Assembly: GCA_020435885.1 (NCBI GenBank)
Contig: JAGQYU010000112.1
Coordinates: 1-19,341, forward strand
Length of the DNA: 19,341 nucleotides
Reading direction: 5' to 3'
DNA from: Flavobacteriaceae bacterium
GTDB taxonomy: Bacteria > Bacteroidota > Bacteroidia > Flavobacteriales > Flavobacteriaceae
Position 1 is the stretch's first letter; each line of letters starts with the position of its first letter. The notes under the pieces were generated by a model that made no database searches, had not been told where the DNA came from, and saw only the letters and a list, made by a program, of their open reading frames with translations. This document shows positions 7,290 through 14,610 of this stretch, piece by piece. The position numbers and the translations under genes are program-made.

Positions 7290-8060
7290 CTAGTTTTCAC
7301 TCATAAAACTGACAACATAGCTGTAAAAATCATCAGGATTTTCGGCATGTAGCCAATGGCCTGCATTTTTGACAGTTACAATCTCAGCATTTGGAAAATG
7401 TGCTTTTATTAACGGTTCATCATTAGCAGCAATATATCCTGAGTTTTCTCCTTTTAAAAATAATGTTTTTCCTTCAAAAACCGCCATAGAAGGTAATGCT
7501 ACACCTATTTCGTCTAAATTTTCTAAAAAACTAGGCAAATTGAATCGATACGCAAGCTCATCTTTAGTTTTCCAATATATATTTTTAAGCAAAAATTGCC
7601 GTATTCCAAATTCCGGAATATATTGTTTTAACACACCTTCCACTTCTCTTCTATCTTTCTGTTTGGAAAAATCAACGGCTGAAAGTCCGGCCAAAATAGT
7701 ATCATGATGTCTCGGATAAAAACGTGGAGCAATATCTGCAACTATTAGTTTATCAACCTTTTCGGGATACATAACAGCAAACAGCATAGCTACTTTCCCA
7801 CCCATAGAGTGCCCTAGCAGTGAAACTTTTTTGAGGTTATGATGTGATATATAATTTAAAAGGTCTTCAACTAACAGTTCGTAGGTAAATTCATCAGAAT
7901 GAAAACTGCGACCGTGATTCCGTTGATCTATTAAATGAACTTCATATTTTTCAGCAAAACGATTGCCCAAGGTTTTCCAGTTATCGCTCATCCCTAAAAA
8001 ACCATGTAAGATTAGCAACGGTTTACCTTTCCCTTCTATTTTTGAATGTAATAATTTCAC
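7290..8060 (-). CDS. Alpha/beta hydrolase, YbfF-like esterase
   Basis: The product (256 aa) is a complete alpha/beta hydrolase without a signal peptide, so it is probably cytoplasmic. It shows the oxyanion-hole motif LHGFLGMSDNW (18-28), the DQRNHGRS strand (45-52), the nucleophile elbow GHSMGG with S85, D109 in VADIAPRFY and H235 in NAGHWLHAENP. The Ser-to-Asp spacing of 24 residues matches what I recall for the E. coli esterase YbfF triad, so that subfamily is the best guess; the natural ester is unknown. The start is GTG at 8058-8060, because the first in-frame ATG lies after the oxyanion motif. This GTG shares one base with the pdxJ stop (TAGTG), implying translational coupling to pdxJ. 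Confidence 0.9.
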   Translation of the reverse strand: MKLLHSKIEGKGKPLLILHGFLGMSDNWKTLGNRFAEKYEVHLIDQRNHGRSFHSDEFTYELLVEDLLNYISHHNLKKVSLLGHSMGGKVAMLFAVMYPEKVDKLIVADIAPRFYPRHHDTILAGLSAVDFSKQKDRREVEGVLKQYIPEFGIRQFLLKNIYWKTKDELAYRFNLPSFLENLDEIGVALPSMAVFEGKTLFLKGENSGYIAANDEPLIKAHFPNAEIVTVKNAGHWLHAENPDDFYSYVVSFMSEN

Positions 8061-8773
8061 TATTTCAGTTTATGCAAATACATGTTAACTACATTTTGCA
8101 ACCCTAAATACAACGATTCAGAGATCAACGCATGCCCAATAGACACTTCCAACAGATTAGGAATGTTATTTGCAAAGTATTCTATATTGTCTAAACTAAG
8201 ATCATGACCTGCATTTACTCCCAACCCTAATTCTCCTGCCAATTTTGCACTGTTAATGTAAGGTTCAATAGCTTTTTTATTGCCCAAAGCATATTGTGTG
8301 GCATATTCTTCAGTATATAATTCAATTCTATCGGTTCCGGTTTTAGCTGCCACCTCTATTAAAGGCAATACCGGATCCATAAAAATGGAAGTTCTGATAT
8401 TATTTCGTTTAAACTCAACAATGACATCTACTAAAAAATCAATATGTTTTTTGGTATCCCAACCAGCATTGGAAGTGATGGCATCTTCAGCATCAGGAAC
8501 TAACGTAACCTGAGTTGGTTTAACATCCAACACTAAATCCATAAACTTTTTTATAGGATTCCCTTCAATGTTAAATTCGGTTGTAACTATAGGTTTTAAA
8601 TCATACACATCTTGATACCTGATATGTCTTTCATCAGGTCTAGGGTGCACAGTAATACCCTCTGCCCCAAACTCTTGTATATCTATAGCAGCCTGTACAA
8701 CATTGGGCATATTTCCTCCTCTAGAGTTTCTGAGTGTAGCAATTTTATTAATATTAACACTTAATTTGGTCAT
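8060..8773 (-). CDS. pdxJ: Pyridoxine 5'-phosphate synthase
   Basis: The product (237 aa) is a cytoplasmic TIM-barrel enzyme that condenses 1-deoxy-D-xylulose 5-phosphate with 3-amino-2-oxopropyl phosphate to give pyridoxine 5'-phosphate, in the DXP-dependent route to PLP. Visible motifs are LSVNINKIATLRNSRGG (4-20), GITVHPRPDERHIRY (39-53; H43, R45, H50), E70 in TEFNIEGN, QVTLVPD (88-94), GTDRIELYTEEYA and GVNAGHDL with H190. H43 and E70 fall at the numbers of the active-site residues in E. coli PdxJ. The gene is complete with an ATG start. It heads the minus-strand group pdxJ-hydrolase-membrane protein and is divergent from the CBS/nadK pair across an 86-base gap. Confidence 0.97.
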   Translation of the reverse strand: MTKLSVNINKIATLRNSRGGNMPNVVQAAIDIQEFGAEGITVHPRPDERHIRYQDVYDLKPIVTTEFNIEGNPIKKFMDLVLDVKPTQVTLVPDAEDAITSNAGWDTKKHIDFLVDVIVEFKRNNIRTSIFMDPVLPLIEVAAKTGTDRIELYTEEYATQYALGNKKAIEPYINSAKLAGELGLGVNAGHDLSLDNIEYFANNIPNLLEVSIGHALISESLYLGLQNVVNMYLHKLK

Positions 8774-8843
8774 TTATCGTTTATTTAGATATGCACAAAA
8801 ATTATCGATGGTAAAATTAGTGTATTTGTCTATTAATTTTAGT

Positions 8844-8850
8844 TATTTTG
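8844..8850 (+). promoter_or_regulatory. Tentative -7 box for the CBS-nadK unit
   Basis: TATTTTG is one T short of the TAnnTTTG consensus. It sits 9 bases before the preferred ATG of the CBS gene, so transcription from it would give a nearly leaderless message. A TTTG at 8825-8828 could serve as the -33 element, but the spacing (15 bases) is shorter than usual. Confidence 0.3.
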
Positions 8851-8859
8851 CAACATATT

Positions 8860-9519
8860 ATGCAAACCGCAGATTATATAACCCGAGATGTAAACCCGCT
8901 TTCCCTAGCTGATAAGGTAAGTAAAGCCAAAGAATTATTCAACAAACTTACATTTACACATTTACCTGTTGTTGATGGCAATACTTTTATTGGATTGGTT
9001 GCCGAATCTGATATTCAAACGATCGATGAATTGGATAAACCGATAAGTGATTACAATTACTTTTTCCAGTCATTTTTTGTTGGAGCTCATATAACTTGGT
9101 TCGAACTATTGAAAATATTTGCTTTGAATGATTCATCCATTATACCTGTATTAGATGAAGATCATAACTATATGGGTTATTTTGAATTGGCAGATATTCT
9201 GCATATTTTTAATAACACCCCTTTTTTAAATGAAAACGGAGCTACTTTGGTTGTTTCAAAAGGTCAGCAAGATTTTTCTTTTAGCCAGGTTGCACAAATT
9301 GTTGAATCAAACGATTCAAAATTATTAGGTGCCTTTATTTCTAATTTTGAGGAAGATACAGTCGAAATCACATTAAAATTAAGTGAACAAAACTTGAATA
9401 GCACCATACAAACTTTTAGGAGATACGGTTATAATGTTCTTACAAATTTCCATTTGGATACTTACTTAAATACGCTAAAAGAACGTTCTGAATACCTGCA
9501 ACGATACCTAAATATATAA
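8860..9519 (+). CDS. Tandem CBS-domain protein with a C-terminal ACT-like region
   Basis: With the ATG at 8860 the product has 219 aa. A TTG at 8848 would add four residues (MQHI) but overlaps the promoter-like sequence and adds nothing conserved. Two CBS motifs span about 1-58 (LPVVDGNTFIGLVAESDI) and 70-118 (SIIPVLDEDHNYMGYFELADIL). A C-terminal region (about 125-195, GATLVVSK...YGYNVL) looks like an ACT-type sensor fold. CBS pairs usually bind adenine nucleotides or S-adenosylmethionine. No catalytic domain is present, so a stand-alone regulator is the natural inference. The gene lies two bases before nadK, and this pairing is, as I recall, conserved in Flavobacteriia, which suggests a role tied to NAD(P) or adenylate status. 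The real ligand is unknown. Confidence 0.85.
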   Translation: MQTADYITRDVNPLSLADKVSKAKELFNKLTFTHLPVVDGNTFIGLVAESDIQTIDELDKPISDYNYFFQSFFVGAHITWFELLKIFALNDSSIIPVLDEDHNYMGYFELADILHIFNNTPFLNENGATLVVSKGQQDFSFSQVAQIVESNDSKLLGAFISNFEEDTVEITLKLSEQNLNSTIQTFRRYGYNVLTNFHLDTYLNTLKERSEYLQRYLNI

Positions 9520-9521
9520 AC

Positions 9522-10406
9522 ATGAAAGTAGGCGTTTACGGGCAATATTACAAAGACGAAACTATCAGTTATATCAAAGTATTACTCAAAACACTTTACA
9601 AAAAAAATATTGAGGTAGTTATAGAAAAAAGTTTTTATGAAACCATAGAAAATAACAATTTACCTTTACCTAACTATAATACTTTTTCTGACCATACAGA
9701 TTTGGATAGCTCTTTTGATGTAATGTTTACCGTTGGCGGTGATGGTACTTTTTTAAGAGCCGTAACTTTTGTAAGAGATCACAACATCCCTATATTAGGC
9801 ATAAATGTTGGGCGTTTAGGTTTTTTAGCAACCATTCAAAAAGATGAAATTGAGCATGCTATAGAATTACTGTTAGAAAATAAATACCGCATTGTAGAAC
9901 GTACATTGCTCAGCATTGAAACCAATGAAAAGAATAAGGAGCTTTCAGAAATCAACATCGCTCTGAATGAAATATCTGTAAGTAGAAGGAATTCTACTTC
10001 CATGATAACTATAGAAACGTATTTGAATGACGAATACTTGACTTCTTACTGGGCTGACGGACTTATAATTGCTACGCCAACAGGTTCAACAGGATATTCG
10101 TTAAGTTGTGGAGGGCCAGTTATAACACCAAGCACCAAAAGTTTGGTAGTAACACCTATAGCGCCTCATAACTTAAATGCACGCCCATTAATTATCCCTG
10201 AAGAAACGCAAATAAAACTTAAGATAATTGCCAGAGAGGAATCTGCTTTAGTATCCTTAGACTCCAGAATAACCACTGTTGACAGCAATTCTGAACTTTA
10301 TATCAAAAAAGCTCCATTTACACTAAAAACCATCTTTTTAAGCGACCAAACTTTCTTAAAAACCTTACGTGAAAAATTACTCTGGGGTGAGGATAAAAGA
10401 AACTAA
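9522..10406 (+). CDS. nadK: NAD(+) kinase
   Basis: The product (294 aa) phosphorylates NAD to NADP in the cytoplasm and is the only route to NADP. Visible family motifs are VGGDGTFLRA (71-80, with the catalytic GGDG aspartate D74), INVGRLGFLA (94-103), the ALNEISV strand (147-153; N149, E150) and TPTGSTGYSLSCGGP (185-199). Length and motif order are normal. The ATG lies two bases after the stop of the CBS gene, so the two are cotranscribed and probably coupled. With nadE at the start of the window, two enzymes of NAD(P) synthesis are encoded within about 10 kb, though in separate transcription units. No hairpin follows the gene; 133 bases separate it from the next start. Confidence 0.97.
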   Translation: MKVGVYGQYYKDETISYIKVLLKTLYKKNIEVVIEKSFYETIENNNLPLPNYNTFSDHTDLDSSFDVMFTVGGDGTFLRAVTFVRDHNIPILGINVGRLGFLATIQKDEIEHAIELLLENKYRIVERTLLSIETNEKNKELSEINIALNEISVSRRNSTSMITIETYLNDEYLTSYWADGLIIATPTGSTGYSLSCGGPVITPSTKSLVVTPIAPHNLNARPLIIPEETQIKLKIIAREESALVSLDSRITTVDSNSELYIKKAPFTLKTIFLSDQTFLKTLREKLLWGEDKRN

Positions 10407-10483
10407 CCAAACATCAAAAATTTAACAAAACTTAAAATTCTTTATCACAATATTTTACCTTAAAAACTGTTTATCAAAAAAGA

Positions 10484-10503
10484 GGTTTTAATCCTTTAAA
10501 ACC
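10484..10503. promoter_or_regulatory. Perfect 8-bp inverted repeat upstream of the envelope operon, possible operator
   Basis: GGTTTTAA (10484-10491) and TTAAAACC (10496-10503) are perfect complements separated by TCCT. The element ends 13 bases before the -7 box at 10517 and so covers the place where a -33 element would be expected. No T run follows, so it is not an intrinsic terminator for nadK. Binding by a regulator is an inference. Confidence 0.45.
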
Positions 10504-10516
10504 ACATAGATTTATT

Positions 10517-10524
10517 TATATTTG
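10517..10524 (+). promoter_or_regulatory. Candidate -7 promoter box for the porG-uppS-bamA unit
   Basis: TATATTTG is an exact match to the Bacteroidota -7 consensus TAnnTTTG. It is 15 bases before the ATG at 10540, giving a short A-rich leader. No clear TTTG is present at -33; the inverted repeat described at 10484-10503 occupies that region instead. Confidence 0.6.
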
Positions 10525-10539
10525 CAAACATTTTAAAAA

Positions 10540-11214
10540 ATGAAAAAACAGCTTTTAATATATATATTCGTATTGTTTTCTTCTGTAGCATCGGCCCAGC
10601 TTTTTGAAGCCGGAGCTTTTGTAGGTGGAAGTAATTACATTGGTGATATCGGTTCAACAAAATATATTAACCCTAATAGAATTGCTGTTGGAGGTATTTT
10701 AAAATACAATTATAATGCACGGTTAACTTTTAGAGGAACCGGTATTTACACAAGGCTCCATGCCAATGATTCAAAAGCTGAAACCAATTTTAGACAAAAC
10801 AGAGGTCAACAATTCAGAAATTCTATTGCAGAAGCTGCTGTAGGAATTGAATTTAATTTCAATAAATACAGTCTTTGGAAAGTAGGGTACTCTCAAACAC
10901 CCTATATCATTGCACAGGTGGGTGCCGTTAACTATTCTTATGTCAATGACGATGCCGTATCAGAAAGAAAAACTTCATTGATTGTACCTATAGGTGTTGG
11001 CTATAAATTCAGGCTTTTAGAAAATGTTGGTGTAGCCATAGAATCATCTGTAAGATATACTTTTAATGATATTATTGATGGAAATAACCACTCATTAGGT
11101 ACTCCTTATGATTTTGGTAATCCAAAAAGTGATGATTGGTACGTTTTTAGTGGTATCACAATTGTATATGCTTTTGGAAGACCGGCATGTAATGAAGATA
11201 ATTTTTATAAATAA
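10540..11214 (+). CDS. porG: PorG-like outer-membrane barrel protein (DUF6089), type IX secretion system component
   Basis: The product (224 aa) has a signal peptide (MKKQ, hydrophobic core, SVASA-Q; cleavage near residue 19). A small beta-barrel follows, with alternating strands such as FEAGAFVGGSNYIGDIG, the family hallmark at its start, and YVFSGITIVYAFGR near its end. It belongs to the DUF6089 family. In Porphyromonas gingivalis the member encoded directly before uppS and bamA is PorG, an outer-membrane protein associated with the PorK/PorN ring of the type IX secretion system. The same neighbours are found here, so the symbol rests on family resemblance plus synteny. Its stop (11212-11214) directly abuts the uppS ATG with no spacer. 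The ATG is 15 bases after an exact -7 box. A generic barrel without a secretion role is the main alternative. Confidence 0.75.
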   Translation: MKKQLLIYIFVLFSSVASAQLFEAGAFVGGSNYIGDIGSTKYINPNRIAVGGILKYNYNARLTFRGTGIYTRLHANDSKAETNFRQNRGQQFRNSIAEAAVGIEFNFNKYSLWKVGYSQTPYIIAQVGAVNYSYVNDDAVSERKTSLIVPIGVGYKFRLLENVGVAIESSVRYTFNDIIDGNNHSLGTPYDFGNPKSDDWYVFSGITIVYAFGRPACNEDNFYK

Positions 11215-11961
11215 ATGAGTTTACTCCCCCAAATAGATACTCAAAAAATTCCTCAACATGTTGCCATTATAATGGATGGCAATGGCAGATGGGCTAAACA
11301 AAAAGGAATGGCAAGAGTATTTGGCCATAAGAATGGAGTAAAATCTGTAAGAGAATCCACCGAGGCCGCCAGAGAGTTAGGAATCAAAGTTCTTACACTC
11401 TATGCTTTTTCAACTGAAAACTGGAACAGGCCTAAAAAAGAAGTCGATACTTTAATGAGCCTTTTAGTAAGTTCTTTAAAGGAAGAATTGAAAACGCTTC
11501 AAAAAAATGACATCAAACTTCAAACCATTGGGCAACTAGAAAACCTCCCCAAAAAAGCTCAAAAAGAACTTAAAGAAGTTATTGAAGTTACCCAAAACAA
11601 CACTTCAATGATACTCAACTTAGCATTGAGCTATGGTTCCAGAGAGGAAATTGTTAACACTATGAAAAATATTTCTAAAAAAGTTGTTAATAAGGAGCTA
11701 TCAATTGAAGAAATTGATGAAAAAATTATAAATAATCATTTATATACATTTAATTTGCCCGACGTTGATTTGATGATACGTACCAGCGGCGAAAAACGCA
11801 TCAGTAATTTTCTGCTTTGGCAGATAGCTTACGCAGAATTATACTTTACCGATGTATTATGGCCAGATTTTAGAAAAGAAGATTTTTTTAAGGCAATTTT
11901 AGACTATCAACATAGAGAAAGACGCTTTGGAAAAATAAGTGAACAAATTTCAAAACCATAA
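11215..11961 (+). CDS. uppS: Isoprenyl transferase, undecaprenyl diphosphate synthase
   Basis: The product (248 aa) is the cis-prenyltransferase that extends farnesyl diphosphate with isopentenyl units to the C55 lipid carrier used for peptidoglycan and surface glycans. It works at the inner face of the cytoplasmic membrane. All signature motifs are present: HVAIIMDGNGRWAKQKG (15-31, catalytic D21), HKNGVKSVRE (38-47), LYAFSTENWNRP (62-73) and DLMIRTSGEKRISNFLLWQ (185-203), followed by the AELYFTDVLWPDF strand. The ATG abuts the porG-like stop, and the next start codon (bamA) is five bases after the uppS stop, so expression of the three is tightly linked. Length is normal and there is no sign of damage. 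Confidence 0.97.
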   Translation: MSLLPQIDTQKIPQHVAIIMDGNGRWAKQKGMARVFGHKNGVKSVRESTEAARELGIKVLTLYAFSTENWNRPKKEVDTLMSLLVSSLKEELKTLQKNDIKLQTIGQLENLPKKAQKELKEVIEVTQNNTSMILNLALSYGSREEIVNTMKNISKKVVNKELSIEEIDEKIINNHLYTFNLPDVDLMIRTSGEKRISNFLLWQIAYAELYFTDVLWPDFRKEDFFKAILDYQHRERRFGKISEQISKP

Positions 11962-11966
11962 CTAAG

Positions 11967-14546
11967 TTGAAAGTAAAACTACTATTCTTTGCATTTAGTT
12001 TAACGGCTTTAGTAGGGTATACGCAAGAAAACCCAAATACTAATAAACCGGTTGACACAATCCCTTTACAAGCTAACACTGCAATTCAAGACTCGATCAT
12101 CAATAAAAAGATTGATACCGTTCCTTCCTTAGGTGATATCGATTTTAGAAAGGTGGATAATTATATTTTGGGAGGTATCTCCGTAAAAGGAAATCAACAA
12201 TTTTCAGACCAATCTATTACCGTTTTCTCTGAACTAGTTGTGGGCCAACCTATAAAAATACCTGGTGATAAACTAACCGCCGCCATTAAAAAGTTATGGA
12301 ATTCAAAGCTTTTTAGTAATGTTGATGTATATGTTACTAAAATTGATGGAAAAACTATTTATCTAGAATTTGAGGTTAAAGAACTTTCAAAACTTAGCTC
12401 TGTAGCTTTTGAGGGTGTTAAAAAAGGTAAGGCTGAAGAACTTCAGAAAGACACAGATTTTAAAAAAGGAGCTATGCTTACCGAAAACCTTATAACTACT
12501 ACAAAAAATCACATTAAAAAAACATATGTTGATAAAGGTTTTTTGCAAACTAAAGTTACTATAAATACTAAAATAGACACTACTGACAATAATGCTGAAA
12601 AAGCATTGGTAGTAGTAGATAAAGGAAATAAGATCAAGATTAAGAACCTTCGCTTTAATGGTAATGATGCTTTTAGTGATAAACGTTTAAAAAAACTGTT
12701 AAAAAAGACAAAGCAAAAAAACCCTTTACACATTTTTAAACCTTCACGTTACCGTGAAAAAGAATATAATGAAGATCTTGAAAAACTTGTTGAAAGATAC
12801 AGAGAAAAAGGGTTTAGAGATGCGCAGGTTTTAAAAGATTCTATTTCGTGGAATGATGATAACACCATAAATCTGGATATTACCGTAAACGAAGGAAATA
12901 AATATCATTTTGGTGATATCCAATTTTTAGGAAATACTGTTTATACTGATGAACAATTACAACAATTTTTAGGGCTTGAAAAAGGTGATGTTTATAATGG
13001 AAAGCTTCTTAATGAACGTATAAAAGGCGATGGATCTCCTGACTCTGAAGATATCACTAACACATATTTGAATACCGGTTATTTATTCTCAAGGGTCACT
13101 CCTGTAGAAACAGGCGTTAAAAACGATACTATTAATATTGAAATCCGAATTGTAGAAGATGAGCCTGCCACTATTCGTAAAGTTACCCTAATTGGTAATG
13201 AAGTAACAAATGACCATGTAATCTTTAGAGAAATCCGCACTAAACCTGGGCAGTTGTTCAGTAGACAAGATATTATTAGAACTATTCGTGAAGTTGGTCA
13301 ATTATCCTATATTGATGCTGAAAATATTGTACCTGATGTACAGCCAAACTATTATGATAAAACCGTTGACCTCGAGTATAGCATTGCTGAAAAAGGTGCA
13401 AGTCAAATTGAATTACAAGGCGGTTTTGGAGGCAGGACATTTATAGGAACTTTAGGGTTATCTTTTAGTAATTTTTCCATCAGAAATATATTTAATGGTA
13501 AAGAATACAAACCTGTACCAAGAGGAGATGGACAAAGCGTTTCCTTAAGAGCACAGGCTAGTAAGTTCTCAACCAATTATAGCTTATCATTTACTGAGCC
13601 TTGGTTGGGCGGCAAAAGGCCCAGATCACTTTCTTTCTCCATATTCAGTTCTAGTCAATACGGATATGACTTAAACAGTTATTATGATGTAGACAAAGAC
13701 CAAAAACTAAATATTCTTGGAGCTTCTATTGGTATTGGACAACGATTAAAATGGCCAGATGATTTCTTTACACTATCAACAGTATTAAGTTACCAGCGTT
13801 ATACCCTTAAGAACTTTGGAATTTACTCCTTCCCTTTTAATGATGGTATTTCCAATAATTTATCACTAGATCTTAATTTTGGAAGAAACTCTGCAGGGCC
13901 AAACCCAATTTTCCCAATGGGAGGCTCTCAATTTAATATAGGAGCTAAACTTACACCTCCTTACTCTTTATTTAGCGGAAAAGATTATACTACAGCAACT
14001 GAGCAGGAAAAATTTGAATTATTAGAATATTACAAACTTACATTTACAGGGAAATGGTATACAACCCTTACTGGCAAGCTAGTATTGATGTCTAATGCAG
14101 AATTCGGCTTCTTAGGTGCATATAATAAAGATCTAGGAGTTTCTCCTTTTGAACGTTTTTATGTTGGTGGTGATGGATTAGCAACCGGTAGATTTGACGG
14201 AAGGCAACCAGTACAATTAAGAGGCTATGAAAATAATAGCTTATCAACAAATTCTGGTGGTACAGTCTATGATAAGTTTTCATTTGAACTACGGTATCCA
14301 TTAACATTAAAACCATCCGCCTCGATTTACGGGTTAGCTTTCTTAGAAGGAGGCAACTCGTTTGATGGGTTCGGTGATTTTGAGCCTTTTAAACTAAAAA
14401 GATCAGCAGGGTTAGGAGTTAGAATATTTATGCCAGCTTTTGGAATGTTAGGTATTGATTTTGGATACGGTTTTGATGATAATTTATCTAATCCGGGTGT
14501 AAAATCAGGATGGCAAACACATTTCATTATAGGTCAGCAATTCTAA
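11967..14546 (+). CDS. bamA: Outer-membrane protein assembly factor BamA
   Basis: The product (859 aa) is the central Omp85 insertase that folds beta-barrel proteins into the outer membrane. It starts with a signal peptide (MKVKLLFFAF...VGYTQ) encoded from a TTG codon at 11967. No ATG precedes the signal peptide in frame, so the TTG is well supported. Five POTRA repeats can be recognised (roughly 45-130, 136-220, 221-310, 311-395 and 396-474), each ending in an acidic strand such as INLDITVNEG. The barrel covers about 475-859. It contains the lid-loop motif QLRGY (750-754; the family R-G-[FY]) and ends in the usual C-terminal phenylalanine (IGQQF). It lies five bases after uppS and ahead of two Skp/OmpH chaperone genes, whose products would escort its substrates. 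Confidence 0.96.
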   Translation: MKVKLLFFAFSLTALVGYTQENPNTNKPVDTIPLQANTAIQDSIINKKIDTVPSLGDIDFRKVDNYILGGISVKGNQQFSDQSITVFSELVVGQPIKIPGDKLTAAIKKLWNSKLFSNVDVYVTKIDGKTIYLEFEVKELSKLSSVAFEGVKKGKAEELQKDTDFKKGAMLTENLITTTKNHIKKTYVDKGFLQTKVTINTKIDTTDNNAEKALVVVDKGNKIKIKNLRFNGNDAFSDKRLKKLLKKTKQKNPLHIFKPSRYREKEYNEDLEKLVERYREKGFRDAQVLKDSISWNDDNTINLDITVNEGNKYHFGDIQFLGNTVYTDEQLQQFLGLEKGDVYNGKLLNERIKGDGSPDSEDITNTYLNTGYLFSRVTPVETGVKNDTINIEIRIVEDEPATIRKVTLIGNEVTNDHVIFREIRTKPGQLFSRQDIIRTIREVGQLSYIDAENIVPDVQPNYYDKTVDLEYSIAEKGASQIELQGGFGGRTFIGTLGLSFSNFSIRNIFNGKEYKPVPRGDGQSVSLRAQASKFSTNYSLSFTEPWLGGKRPRSLSFSIFSSSQYGYDLNSYYDVDKDQKLNILGASIGIGQRLKWPDDFFTLSTVLSYQRYTLKNFGIYSFPFNDGISNNLSLDLNFGRNSAGPNPIFPMGGSQFNIGAKLTPPYSLFSGKDYTTATEQEKFELLEYYKLTFTGKWYTTLTGKLVLMSNAEFGFLGAYNKDLGVSPFERFYVGGDGLATGRFDGRQPVQLRGYENNSLSTNSGGTVYDKFSFELRYPLTLKPSASIYGLAFLEGGNSFDGFGDFEPFKLKRSAGLGVRIFMPAFGMLGIDFGYGFDDNLSNPGVKSGWQTHFIIGQQF

Positions 14547-14556
14547 GTAAATTAAC

Positions 14557-14564
14557 TACCTTTG
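14557..14564 (+). promoter_or_regulatory. Candidate internal -7 box for the ompH pair
   Basis: TACCTTTG followed by CGC is an exact match to the TAnnTTTG consensus. It lies 10 bases after the bamA stop and 46 bases before the ATG at 14611. It could give the two periplasmic chaperones expression independent of bamA. No clear -33 TTG is seen, and read-through from bamA is also possible because no terminator separates them. Confidence 0.5.
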
Positions 14565-14610
14565 CGCATGTGTAGAAAATTTGGCACGGTTTTTTCAAAA
14601 TACCTTTAAG

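Noticed and set aside
8848..8859. TTG start for the CBS-domain gene
   Set aside because: It lies inside the promoter-like TATTTTG sequence and adds only four non-conserved residues; the ATG at 8860 is preferred.
14581..14610. TTG start for the long OmpH gene, adding ten residues (MARFFQNTFK)
   Set aside because: The ATG at 14611 places a clean signal peptide at the N-terminus, and the added residues lie in the likely leader after the promoter box.
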